This document shows positions 8,697 to 16,544 of a stretch of DNA of 64,000 nt, piece by piece. The stretch is from Gammaproteobacteria bacterium. Its GTDB lineage: Bacteria > Pseudomonadota > Gammaproteobacteria > Steroidobacterales > Steroidobacteraceae. Every line of letters starts with the position of its first letter. The stretch's first letter is position 1. A program made the position numbers and the translations under genes. The notes beneath the pieces are model-generated. The model saw nothing but the letters and a program-made list of their open reading frames with translations. It searched no databases and had not been told where the DNA came from. Location of the stretch: the NCBI GenBank assembly GCA_017577615.1, contig PKRE01000001.1, positions 310,001 through 374,000 of the forward strand. The letters run 5' to 3'.

Positions 8697-9686
8697 TCAT
8701 GCCATAGTAAACAGGCGTGCCGTTTGATACATACCTCTTATCCAGCTCTGCCCCAGAGCCTTGGCGTGGAGCCGCATACGTTCAAGTCTGCCTACTGCGC
8801 GGCCGAATACACAGCTGCGCGTGCGCATCGCTGTTCGCCAGCCTTTCGCGTCTATGTGCAAGCGCAACAGAATCGGCGGTAGTGCTCTATCGATCGATCC
8901 TCTCTTGTCATGTCGTCGGGCACGTCCTGTCCAATCTATCAACCGAATGTAGTCCACTCGCCTAAACGGAATGGCTGTAGAGCTACTCCTGCGTTCGTCC
9001 TGGAACGGCATCAACTTCACGGGCCTATCGGGCGAGCTTCGACGGCCAAGACGTATGCAGCGAATCCGCTCGTAGATCGAAGTAAATTCCGATTCTTCTG
9101 GGGTTTTAGCAATGCCGGCGCGCACTGGATTGAGGTCGACATACGCCATCGCCGTCAGAAGACCCGCTTCATCAAGCAAGGCTTGTGACTTGAAGCGTCC
9201 TTCCCAGAATCGACCAGTGCAATCGTCCTCAGCGTTGGCCCGTCGAGCAAGGTATTCGTTGAGGCAACGCATGAACCAACTCACATCGTACAGTCGTTGG
9301 CGTCGTTGCTCCACGAACTCGCGTGCCAAAGACCGCTCGGCCTCGCTAGCCGTCCCAGACATTGAGCGTTCCACGATCTCTGGGATTGAGAATAACTCAC
9401 GCCAACGCTCGATAACTTCCTTCTCCGACCATGCGTGAGCTCGTGCTCGATCTACATGCAGAACAAGATGATAGTGATCGCTCATCACAGCATACGCGCA
9501 CACGTCGATCGCAAAGACGGACGTCAGCTGCTGCAATCTATCAAGCACCCATGCCTTCCGATGCGAGTAGTCGCGGCCAGCATATTCGTCTACGCCCCAC
9601 AACCAGGCGCGCCGAACGCACCGTGAGATGACGTGATAATAGGGCGTATCTTCAAGCGAAATGAGGGTCTTACGTGGGTATGTCAT
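8697..9686 (-). CDS. REP-associated tyrosine transposase (RAYT, IS200-like Y1 family)
   Basis: This single-strand DNA transposase of the Y1/HUH class has 329 residues. The N-terminus 'EDTPYYHVISRCVRRAWLW' is typical of RAYTs. The metal-binding HUH motif is His71-Tyr72-His73 in 'SDHYHLVLHVD'. The catalytic tyrosine is probably the one in 'AYVDLNPVRAG', which is the RAYT signature block. The C-terminal 130 residues extend beyond the core domain. The ATG at 9686 ('MTYPRKTLISLEDTP') fits relatives better than a start at 9728. The gene is flanked on both sides by repeats with the core GGACACCCA in opposite orientations, as expected of a RAYT with its REP substrates. There are no IS ends or target duplications, so it looks domesticated. 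Confidence 0.93.
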   Translation of the reverse strand: MTYPRKTLISLEDTPYYHVISRCVRRAWLWGVDEYAGRDYSHRKAWVLDRLQQLTSVFAIDVCAYAVMSDHYHLVLHVDRARAHAWSEKEVIERWRELFSIPEIVERSMSGTASEAERSLAREFVEQRRQRLYDVSWFMRCLNEYLARRANAEDDCTGRFWEGRFKSQALLDEAGLLTAMAYVDLNPVRAGIAKTPEESEFTSIYERIRCIRLGRRSSPDRPVKLMPFQDERRSSSTAIPFRRVDYIRLIDWTGRARRHDKRGSIDRALPPILLRLHIDAKGWRTAMRTRSCVFGRAVGRLERMRLHAKALGQSWIRGMYQTARLFTMA

Positions 9687-9810
9687 GCTGCACCTTGCTG
9701 ATCCCTGGTACCAAGCATGACCAATCACTTACGATTCGGAAGATGTAATTTCTTGGCAAGTTCTGAAGAAATCGACCACTGCTGCGCCGATGTCCGCTTC
9801 CGTCGTATCG

Positions 9811-9912
9811 ATGGGTGTCCGTGACACGTCCGGGAGACGGCGAACGCTGCAGTCGTCGGCTCCAGAGGCAAGACTGATGGGTGTCCATAAGCGCAAGACT
9901 AAGTGGGTGTCC
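9811..9912 (+). repeat. REP-like copies right of RAYT, inverted relative to the left cluster
   Basis: Three dispersed cores occur: ATGGGTGTCC at 9811-9820, ATGGGTGTCC at 9877-9886 and GTGGGTGTCC at 9903-9912. They run opposite to the 8326-8460 cluster, so the RAYT gene sits between inverted repeats. The last two also share an AGTCTTGC-like flank when read on the minus strand. Confidence 0.78.
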
Positions 9913-9978
9913 GCGCAATAGGCGCGCATTAGGCGCGATTCCTAGACATTCCGAACTCCGTATTGGGGGATATTTGTG

Positions 9979-11169
9979 ATGAAACCTCGCGTGCTGATGA
10001 TACTAATGACGAGCCTTGTCCTTTCAGACATCGCCGGCGTAGCTGCCGAAGATGACTCTTCCGTGGCCGCCTTGCCGGATCTTTCGCTCAAGAAGGCATA
10101 CCAGGACGCCTTTCTGATCGGCACCGCAGTCAATCACGCAATCGTCACTGGTGAGGACGCACGCGCGCAGGCGCTCGTACCGATCCACTTCAACAGCATC
10201 ACCGCAGAAAACGTCCTCAAAGCCGAGGCGGTCAATCCGGAGCCAGGTGTCTACAACTTCGGGCCCGCCGACGCGTTTGTCGAGTTCGGCGAAAAACACA
10301 ACATGTTCATCATCGGCCACACCCTCGTCTGGCACAACCAAACCCCCGAGTGGTTCTTTCTCGACGAGGACGGTAAGCCCAACACGCGCGAAGCACAGAT
10401 CGAGCGCATGCGCCATCACATCGAGGTGGTCGCCGGGCGTTACAAGGGCCGTATCCACGCCTGGGACGTCGTCAACGAGGTCATCGGCGAAGACGGCCAA
10501 TATCGCGCGACGAAGTGGGTGTCCGCGATCGGTGACGGCAACGAGCTCGTCCGCCTCGCATTCCAGTTTGCGCATCAGTACGCGCCGGATGCGGAGCTCT
10601 ATTACAACGACTTCAACGCCTGGCGCCCGGAGAAGCGCGATGGCATCGTCCGGATGGTCAAGATGCTCCAGGATGCCGGTGTTCGCATCGACGGCATCGG
10701 CATTCAGGGCCATTGGGGGCTCAACTACCCGAGCGCCGCAGACATCGAAGCCGCAATCGACGCCTATGCTGCTCTGGGCGTGAAGGTGATGATCACGGAG
10801 CTCGACATCGATGTGCTACCGCTCACGAAGGAGGGCCAGATCATCGGTACTGGCATGATGCATCCGCAGTTTCAATTGCCCGAGTTCAAACACTTTCTCG
10901 ATCCGTACCAGAACGGTCTGCCGGCGGATGTCGAGCGACAGCTCGCCGCTCGCTACGCGGAGCTCTTCCGGATCTTCTACAACCGGCGCCACGCTATCCA
11001 TCGCGTCACGCTTTGGGGTGTGCACGATGCGATGAGCTGGAAGAACGACTATCCAATCCCGAATCGCACGAACTATCCGCTGCTGTTCGACCGCGCATAC
11101 CAAGCCAAGCCGGCCTTTCACGCGGTCCTCAAGATACCGAGCGAGGTGTCTCGCGATGAGAGCACGTAG
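9979..11169 (+). CDS. Endo-1,4-beta-xylanase, GH10, secreted
   Basis: This 396-residue retaining xylanase hydrolyses beta-1,4-xylan backbones outside the cytoplasm. A signal peptide ends near 'IAGVAAED'. The single catalytic domain spans about 40-390. The acid/base is Glu167 in 'WDVVNEVIG' and the nucleophile is Glu274 in 'VMITELDID'. 'HTLVWHNQTPEWF' forms the usual substrate-binding loop and 'WGVHDAMSW' is the conserved end of the barrel. The ATG at 9979 follows GGGGGA at eight bases; the GTG one codon upstream is less likely. The enzyme is free and soluble, unlike the lipoprotein GH10 encoded at 31947. It probably acts with the esterase encoded upstream. Confidence 0.96.
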   Translation: MKPRVLMILMTSLVLSDIAGVAAEDDSSVAALPDLSLKKAYQDAFLIGTAVNHAIVTGEDARAQALVPIHFNSITAENVLKAEAVNPEPGVYNFGPADAFVEFGEKHNMFIIGHTLVWHNQTPEWFFLDEDGKPNTREAQIERMRHHIEVVAGRYKGRIHAWDVVNEVIGEDGQYRATKWVSAIGDGNELVRLAFQFAHQYAPDAELYYNDFNAWRPEKRDGIVRMVKMLQDAGVRIDGIGIQGHWGLNYPSAADIEAAIDAYAALGVKVMITELDIDVLPLTKEGQIIGTGMMHPQFQLPEFKHFLDPYQNGLPADVERQLAARYAELFRIFYNRRHAIHRVTLWGVHDAMSWKNDYPIPNRTNYPLLFDRAYQAKPAFHAVLKIPSEVSRDEST

Positions 11170-11512
11170 CGTGCACCCGCGGTTTACGAGGAGCGTCGAG
11201 TGTCATTCATCGCACTGCAAAGGTTCGTTGCAGCGCACGACCGCATAAGAACGTGAACGTTTACGGGCACCCGATAATCACCATCGGCACGGCCAAGCTG
11301 ACAAGGCACACATGTCGTCGTTGTGTTCCTTCTGAGCGTCGCGCCAGACAACGCTCCCGCGCATGGGTCATTCTCTCGCCGCCACGCATTCTCTTTCGCA
11401 CGTACAAGAGCACCTATTGCGCCGCAGCAGAGATCGCTGCTTAACTGAGCCGAGCGAGTGGAGTATCTTGACGCATCAACGATCCACCAGAAGCGCGGAG
11501 GTCAGAGCAACG
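11170..11512. other. Non-coding stretch
   Basis: About 340 bases after the xylanase. A frame is open through part of it into the next gene, but the sequence has no recognisable protein features. I see no repeat, RNA gene or clear terminator. Confidence 0.45.
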
Positions 11513-11848
11513 ATGCGATCCGTCATTGCTGCCCTGTGCGGATTGATGCTGGCTTTCCTTGTGAGCGGCTCATCGACGAGCGCAGCAGAGCAGGCGCGGA
11601 TGAGAGTCTTGGACGGACAGGACATTCGCGGCAAGGTCTTACGTCGACTGGGTCTGCCCAACCGAGACTATTGCGACCAGGAATGTCTACATGAAGAGCG
11701 CTGTGTTGCGACGCGATGGGGGTTCATAGAAGGCTCTACACCCGGACAATGCCAGCTCCTGACAGGCCAGCTCGTCTACAGCACGCCGCGCGAGCTCAAG
11801 ACATACGACGGGGAACGCATCATCGTCGTCGTAAGCCTGAAAGAGTGA
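11513..11848 (+). CDS. Small secreted PAN/Apple-like domain protein
   Basis: This exported protein has 111 residues. Its signal peptide is 'MRSVIAALCGLMLAFLVSG', with cleavage near 'TSAAEQ'. The mature part has four cysteines in 'DYCDQECLHEERCVATRWG' and 'GQCQLLTG'. The spacing resembles PAN_4/Apple domains, which bind proteins or carbohydrates. The ATG at 11513 is chosen because it starts the signal peptide, so the longer reading from 11363 is rejected. It sits between a xylanase and an antitoxin-like gene with no clear operon. Its role is unknown, and cell-surface or matrix binding is a guess from the fold. Confidence 0.65.
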   Translation: MRSVIAALCGLMLAFLVSGSSTSAAEQARMRVLDGQDIRGKVLRRLGLPNRDYCDQECLHEERCVATRWGFIEGSTPGQCQLLTGQLVYSTPRELKTYDGERIIVVVSLKE

Positions 11849-11918
11849 CCTGTACGCAAACGGCGTCGGGTCCGTTCATGCGAGTCGACGTCGACGCTGA
11901 CTCTGCGCGCTGAGCACC

Positions 11919-12305
11919 TCAGAACAGGTGCTCCTCGAGCAACAGAGTCACAAAGCGGATCCCCGCTCCGCCGCCTTCTTTCATCCTCTGGAGCGGCGCC
12001 TGTCCGTTCAACCTCGGATGCGCGGACGTTATCCACTTTCTCCTCAAATGCGGATGTTCTGGGTAGAGCATCGAGAGATATCGATAGATGCGCAGCAGCG
12101 AACGTCCTCGCTCGACAAGCTGCATCGAGCTCGCCAGCGCTCCAGCGGCCCGCATCGACGTCAGTACGTCCAGGTCGTGCGCGTCCAAGCCGAGCAATAG
12201 CGCCTGATCGCGCTCGGACAGCTCCCATTCGTCGAACAGCTTGAAGAGCGCCTTGGCCAACAAGCGTCGATCTTGCTCCGCGCTCCCAGTCACACCGCTG
12301 CTCAT
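11919..12305 (-). CDS. Orphan Xre/MbcA/ParS antitoxin-like protein (DUF2384)
   Basis: This 128-residue protein has a helical N-terminal part ('AKALFKLFDEWELSERDQ', 'LLGLDAHDL') and a C-terminal block. In that block 'IYRYLSMLYPEHPHLRRKW', 'HPRLNGQAPLQRM' and 'IRFVTLLLEEHLF' follow the pattern of the MbcA/ParS toxin-binding domain. Such proteins usually neutralise a RES-domain toxin encoded next door. No RES gene or other small toxin is visible within 2 kb on either side. The ATG at 12305 has AGGAG six bases upstream. It may be a solitary regulator or the remainder of a decayed pair; it lies next to the broken Ku gene. Confidence 0.68.
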   Translation of the reverse strand: MSSGVTGSAEQDRRLLAKALFKLFDEWELSERDQALLLGLDAHDLDVLTSMRAAGALASSMQLVERGRSLLRIYRYLSMLYPEHPHLRRKWITSAHPRLNGQAPLQRMKEGGGAGIRFVTLLLEEHLF

Positions 12306-12706
12306 CTCGAGCTCCTGGATCTCTAACCCAAAGAACTGCCAGCGCCACCTCACATCCTAACCCCATCCGAGCCCGCCACCGGTTTCTCATCGTGCCGCGC
12401 GCAAGTCGCGGAACAGCTATCGGTGGTCGCTGCTTTCGTTAAGTAGCGCTGCAACGGGTGCTCTTCGAGGTTCACCAATGGCCGGCAAAGGGAATTCTAG
12501 ACCCACGGCGGCAAGTTGGCGCTGGTGGCCGAGCTCGCAGGATGCCGATTGTCCGCACTGCGGCTTGCTGTACGTCTACGGTACCGAGCGGTCGTGCCAC
12601 GTTGTGACAGCGACCGTTGTGCTCCCTGCACGGCGCTCCGTCAGGGGCATCGGCTATGTCCCGACTGCGCGTCCACTTCACGAGCCTCGAGAAAAGGTCG
12701 ATCGGC
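12306..12706. other. Non-coding stretch upstream of the Ku remnant
   Basis: About 400 bases. Overlapping short open frames exist on both strands, including one with a Cys pair ('DCPHCG'). None resembles a known family and no ribosome binding site stands out. A LigD partner for Ku is not present here. Confidence 0.45.
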
Positions 12707-13610
12707 ATGACGCGCGCGGTCTGGAAAGGCCAACTCGTCGTCGGCCCGCACGAGATACCGATCAAGCTGTACGCAGCGATCGAGGATCGCAAGACGCACT
12801 CCCACCTCCTTCATGACAAGGATAACGCGCCGGTCGAGCAGCAGATCGTGTGCAAAGACACAGGCGAAAAATCGCGAAGGTAGATCGTCGCAAGGCGTAT
12901 CCGCTCGGGCGCGATACTGCCGTGATCCTGCAGCCGGAAGAGCTCCCAGCGCTCGCGCCCGCTGCTTCGCGCAACATTCAGCTGTGTCGCTTCGTCGAGC
13001 CTGCCCTTCTGAGCGATCAGTGGTACGAACGCCCTTATTACCTGGGACCAGATGGGCACGAGGTCGATTACTTCGCCTTAGCCGAAGCGCTCCGCAGGCG
13101 CAAGTCAGTGGGCATCGCACGCTGGGTAATGTGCAAGAAGCGCTACCTGGGCGCGCTGTATTTGCAGGACACCCACCTAATTATGATCACTCTGCAGTGT
13201 ATTTGCAGGACACCCACCTAATTATGATCACTCTGCAGCGAGCGGAGCAGGTGCTCACCTTTTCCAATGTCGATATCCCGAGGCAAGCGTGCCGAAAGAA
13301 GGCGAGCTCGAGCTGGCCACGCGGCTCATCGCATCGATCACGGGGGACTTCGAGCCGGCACTGTGGCGAGACAACCATCGCCAACGTGTGCGCGACCTAA
13401 TCGAAAGCAGTCGGGCAAGAAGCCGGTCCCGCTCGCAACCCAGTGGAAAGCTGCATACCGCAAAAGGAAGGGGAACTTTCGGCCGCGAAGGTACAGCAGC
13501 TCTTCGAAGAAATCGACCGGCTGCTGAAGCTCGCTGCCGAGCTAGACGTCGCCGGTCGCAGCAGGATGAGCAAGCGTGAGCTACTCCGAACCATTCGACG
13601 CGTGCGCTGA
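12707..13610 (+). pseudogene. ku: Ku (NHEJ DNA-end-binding) pseudogene, frameshifted
   Basis: Pieces of a bacterial Ku protein occur in order but in different frames. The N-terminus 'MTRAVWKGQLVVGPHEIPIK' starts at 12707. After an A-run near 12868 the frame shifts to 'KIAKVDRRKAYPLGRD', continuing through 'ALLSDQWYERPYYLGPDG' and 'ARWVMCKKRYLGAL' to about 13156. A 41-base direct duplication (13157-13197 and 13198-13238) follows. Then come 'RAEQVLTFSNVDIPR', then in another frame 'PKEGELELATRLIASITGDF', then 'KLAAELDVAGRSRMSKRELL' ending in TGA at 13608-13610. At least three frame changes remain if one 41-base copy is removed. Several independent lesions argue for a true pseudogene rather than one sequencing error. 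Confidence 0.85.
13157..13238 (+). repeat. Two perfect 41-base tandem repeats inside Ku
   Basis: The copies at 13157-13197 and 13198-13238 are identical. Each contains GCAGGACACCCACCTAATTA and a TGCAG/CTGCA inverted pair. Read in the upstream frame, one copy gives 'YLQDTHLIMITLQ', which fits the Ku family without a gap. One copy is therefore probably native and the other a frame-breaking duplication. Confidence 0.9.
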
Positions 13611-13771
13611 GCGGCGTGGAGGGGCAGAATTCAGACGCTGCAAGCAAGAATTGCGCACTTTCGTGCGTGCAACTTGCGATGATTGATCCTGCCAACGTAA
13701 GTTGTCGCTTCGTGACCCATGGAGCGCCGGTCCGCTGCCGCTCTTGACCGCCACCATCGAGGAGATGTCGC

Positions 13772-14491
13772 ATGCCCCTGCATCGTCGTGCTTTCGTCAA
13801 AGTGACCGGCGCCGCACTGACGCTAGGCGTATTGCCGTCAGGCATTCGCGCCGCTGAAGTCGAGAAAAGAAAAATCGGCATCATTGGATCCGGCAATGTC
13901 GGTAGCGCAATCGGCAGCGTATGGGTAAGGCACGGTCACCAAGTGATGTTCTCGTCGCGAACGATCGAGAATGACCGAGCGCTTGCGGCCAAGCTTGGTG
14001 CCAATGCGCGGGCAGGCACACCGCTTGAAGCGGCGCAGTTCGGAGAGGTGCTGCTGTTCGCGGTGCCATATCGAGCGTTGCCTGAGCTCGGTGAGACCCT
14101 ACGTAGCGCCTTGAACGGCAAGGTCGTCATCGACGCCTGTAACCCATTCCCCGGGCGCGACGGCGAGGTCGCCAATGAAGCACGCAGGATCGGCGTCGGC
14201 CTGATGTCGGCGAAGCTCTTGCCGGGAGCACGCATCGTACGCGCCTTCAATGCGATCGGCGCGGCCCGTATGGGTCGCGCACATGAGGAGCCGGGGAAGG
14301 TAGGCATGCCGATCGCTGGCGACGACCAAGCCGCAATCGAGATCGCATCGCAGCTCATCCGAGACATCGGGTACGAACCGGTCCTCATCGGCGGGCTGGA
14401 GATGGGCAACTACTTGATGCCCGGTACTCCCCTCGCGGGCGAGCGATCGCCTGAGGAGATCCGCCGGATCGTAGCGACGCTACATCGATGA
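13772..14491 (+). CDS. NADP-binding F420-reductase-like oxidoreductase with Tat-like leader
   Basis: This 239-residue Rossmann-fold protein is related to the NADP-dependent coenzyme F420 reductases and dinucleotide-binding enzymes. The nucleotide loop is 'KIGIIGSGNVGSAIG', followed by 'HQVMFSSRT', which has the Ser/Arg usual for NADP preference. 'VVIDACNPFPGRDG' and 'ARIVRAFNAIGAARM' are family blocks. The N-terminus 'RRAFVKVTGAALTLGVLP' has twin arginines and a hydrophobic stretch before 'IRAAEVE', so export by Tat is plausible. AGGAGA lies nine bases before the ATG. Its substrate is not known. Confidence 0.8.
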   Translation: MPLHRRAFVKVTGAALTLGVLPSGIRAAEVEKRKIGIIGSGNVGSAIGSVWVRHGHQVMFSSRTIENDRALAAKLGANARAGTPLEAAQFGEVLLFAVPYRALPELGETLRSALNGKVVIDACNPFPGRDGEVANEARRIGVGLMSAKLLPGARIVRAFNAIGAARMGRAHEEPGKVGMPIAGDDQAAIEIASQLIRDIGYEPVLIGGLEMGNYLMPGTPLAGERSPEEIRRIVATLHR

Positions 14492-14889
14492 GCGCGCGCA
14501 GGACGATTTGCCGACATCTAGGCTGTTCGACCGAGCCACGCGGATCCGGAACCAGCTGTGGGTTCCTGCGTTCTATGAGCAAGGATGGAGCCTCTAGTTG
14601 GTAACAGAGACACGGTCCTTGCAGGTTGAAAGTCCTGTGCGTGTACCGCGTTACCCTGCTTACTGGGTTTGAGGCTCCATTCTTTTGTGCTCTCCCTTTC
14701 CAACCATAACGAGCGGCGCTCGATGCGCGTAAGCTCTTCCTAGCGATCATTCCGCGGTGCCCAACGCGCCGGCGTCCATCCTCGACCTGTCGGATCGACC
14801 GCGATCAAGTCGTCTTTAAGGTGTCGCAGCCCACAGAACAACGAAGGCTCGACACTTGGCACCGAATTCCAACTATTGCGGAGTGAAAC
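14492..14889. other. Non-coding stretch holding a structured element
   Basis: About 400 bases with no supported gene. The middle carries the nested inverted-repeat element at 14577-14692, described separately. The rest shows nothing recognisable apart from the weak leader of the next gene. Confidence 0.55.
14577..14692. ncRNA. Candidate structured RNA or MITE-like palindromic element
   Basis: Nested inverted repeats span this non-coding segment. The outer stem pairs 14581-14594 (AAGGATGGAGCCTC) with 14671-14684 (GAGGCTCCATTCTT), 14 pairs with one G-U. GAGC (14577-14580) and GCTC (14689-14692) extend it. Inside are GGTAAC/GTTACC (14600-14605, 14650-14655), ACACG/CGTGT (14610-14614, 14640-14644) and CAGG/CCTG (14622-14625, 14634-14637) around an eight-base loop. 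I do not recognise the family. No T-tract follows, so a simple terminator is unlikely. The strand of transcription cannot be told. Confidence 0.55.
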
Positions 14890-15543
14890 ATGTCTAAAGT
14901 GAAAGTCTTGGCTGTTGCAGTCTCGATCGATGGATTTGGTGCCGGTCCGCAGCAAAGTCTCGAAGCGCCGCTGGGGCTAGGCGGCGAAAAGCTGCACGAA
15001 TGGATGTTTCAGACACGCACGTTCAGGAGGATGTTCGGAGAAGCCGGCGGCTCTGAAGGCATAGATGATCAGTTCGTCAAGCAGAGCTTCGACAACATTG
15101 GCGCCTGGATCATAGGCCGCAACATGTTCGGGCCAGTACGCGGCCCGTGGCCGGATGAGTCGTGGAAAGGGTGGTGGGGCGACAATCCACCCTTTCACGC
15201 GCCCGTGTTCGTGCTCACCCATTACCCTCGAGAATCCCTCACCATGGCGGGCAACACGACGTTTCACTTCGTCACCGAAGGCATTCACGATGCGCTCGCT
15301 CGTGCGAAACAGAGCGCAGGAGACAAGGACGTTCGCATCGGCGGCGGCATGGCCACCATTCGTCAGTACCTGTTAGCAGGGCTCGTCGATGAGATGCACC
15401 TTGCGCTCTCGCCTGTTCTGTTGGGCAGAGGAGAAGCACTTTGGACTGGCATCGACCTCGACGCGGCGGGGTATGAGTGCACCGCGCACGTGGCTACAGA
15501 AAAGGCGGTGCACCTCTTGATTTCCCGACGACGAGGCCGCTGA
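14890..15543 (+). CDS. Dihydrofolate reductase family protein (RibD C-terminal-like)
   Basis: This 217-residue protein of the RibD C-terminal/DHFR-like fold would be an NADPH-dependent reductase of unknown substrate. It has 'VLAVAVSIDGFGAG' at the N-terminus, 'GAWIIGRNMFGPVRGPW' and 'VFVLTHYPRESL' in the middle, 'DVRIGGGMATIRQYLLAGL' as the cofactor-binding block and 'LALSPVLLGRGEALW' near the end. All are typical of the YyaP/YwjB type. It is not the folate enzyme itself. The start follows GCGGAGTG closely. It stands alone between two non-coding stretches. Confidence 0.88.
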   Translation: MSKVKVLAVAVSIDGFGAGPQQSLEAPLGLGGEKLHEWMFQTRTFRRMFGEAGGSEGIDDQFVKQSFDNIGAWIIGRNMFGPVRGPWPDESWKGWWGDNPPFHAPVFVLTHYPRESLTMAGNTTFHFVTEGIHDALARAKQSAGDKDVRIGGGMATIRQYLLAGLVDEMHLALSPVLLGRGEALWTGIDLDAAGYECTAHVATEKAVHLLISRRRGR

Positions 15544-15882
15544 TCCGCCGAAGAGCTGGACGGTTGCTCTGCACGAGCGCGATTTGCATAAGGAAGTCCG
15601 CTGCGCGCCACCCCTCGCGCATTCGCAGCTACGCGGGAGCGGCGCGCGCGGACGCGACCGATACAGCCCTGGCTCGCCTCGGTCTCGCGCCGTTCATGTC
15701 GGCAGCGCCCAATAAACTGGGGATGGCGCCGATGCTGTTTATTGCCCCGCCGGAATGATCCGGTGGTTGTCCTGAGACCCGATCATTCGGTGGGTGTCCT
15801 GGACCAGCGGTGGGTGTCCTGGACCAGCGCTGTGCCAACGAGGGTGCTCGCGTATCATGTGTGCTCGTGACAGGGAGGACTG
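15544..15882. other. Intergenic region with GGTGGGTGTCC repeats
   Basis: About 340 bases. The second half contains the tandem repeats at 15760-15827; the first half has no supported gene. The GST gene starts after GGGAGGA near 15875. Confidence 0.55.
15760..15827 (+). repeat. Tandem GGTGGGTGTCCTG repeats
   Basis: Two identical 20-base units (CGGTGGGTGTCCTGGACCAG) abut at 15788-15807 and 15808-15827. A divergent copy, CCGGTGGTTGTCCTGAGACC, lies at 15760-15779. A GATCATT-like word precedes them. They share the GGTGGGTGTCCTG core with the Ku duplication and GGGTGTCC with the RAYT-flanking repeats. Confidence 0.85.
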
Positions 15883-16524
15883 ATGTCGATGTACACCCTC
15901 TACTATTCCCCGGGCGCGGCCAGCATGGCTGTCCATTGGATGCTCATCGAGCTCGGGGTCCCTTTCGAAGCGAAGCGGGTAAACATCAATGCGGGAGAGC
16001 AACGTTCTCCCGAGTACCTGCGCATCAACCCGGCTGGTCGGGTACCAACCCTGCTGATCGACGGAATCCCCTATACCGAATCTGCAGCCCTGCTGATGCT
16101 GCTCGCCGAGCGCCATCCTGAAAAGGGCCTCGCGCCACAACCCGACGCGCCTGCGCGAGCCGCTTGGCTTGAAACGATGATCTATCTCGCGAACACGCTC
16201 TTGCCGGCCATGCGCGATTGGTTCTACGCCGAAAAGGATGGCGACCCGGAGGGTGCCGATGCGGTCAAGTCTCTGGCGCGTCGGCGCATCGAAGGCGCGT
16301 GGGATCGTCTCGACGCAGCGCTCTCCGACGGTCGCACGTACCTGGTGGGTGAGAAGTTGAGCACCGCAGACCTGCTTGCCACCATGCTGATGCGTTGGGC
16401 ACGCAACATGCCCCGACCAGCGACCTCCTGGCCGCATCTTGCGTCATACATTCAGCGGATGCGCGCCCTACCGTCGTTCATCGAAGTAAACGATCGCGAG
16501 GGGCTCACCGATTGGCGCAATTGA
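15883..16524 (+). CDS. Glutathione S-transferase family protein
   Basis: This 213-residue cytosolic GST has a thioredoxin-like N-terminal domain (about 1-80) with 'YTLYYSPGAASMAVHWML', where Ser or Tyr would activate glutathione. It also has the glutathione-binding 'GRVPTLLIDG' with its cis-proline and 'YTESAALLMLLAERH'. The helical C-terminal domain (about 90-205) carries 'YLVGEKLSTADLLATMLMRW', the N-capping box region. A strong GGGAGGA ribosome binding site precedes the ATG. It probably conjugates or reduces electrophiles; the substrate is unknown. It converges with the AraC-like gene, with only 20 bases between the stop codons. Confidence 0.9.
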   Translation: MSMYTLYYSPGAASMAVHWMLIELGVPFEAKRVNINAGEQRSPEYLRINPAGRVPTLLIDGIPYTESAALLMLLAERHPEKGLAPQPDAPARAAWLETMIYLANTLLPAMRDWFYAEKDGDPEGADAVKSLARRRIEGAWDRLDAALSDGRTYLVGEKLSTADLLATMLMRWARNMPRPATSWPHLASYIQRMRALPSFIEVNDREGLTDWRN

Positions 16525-16544
16525 GCAGCACGCGCGCCAGCGAT

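Noticed and set aside
10513..10527. AAGTGGGTGTCCGCG in the GH10 gene as a REP copy
   Set aside because: It shares 15 bases with the copy at 9901-9915, but it encodes a plausible GH10 segment (KWVSAIGDGN) in an intact enzyme, so coding constraint explains it.
13157..13238. REP insertion into Ku
   Set aside because: It first looked like two inserted REP copies. One copy encodes residues that fit the Ku family without a gap, so a native segment duplicated in place explains it better than insertion.
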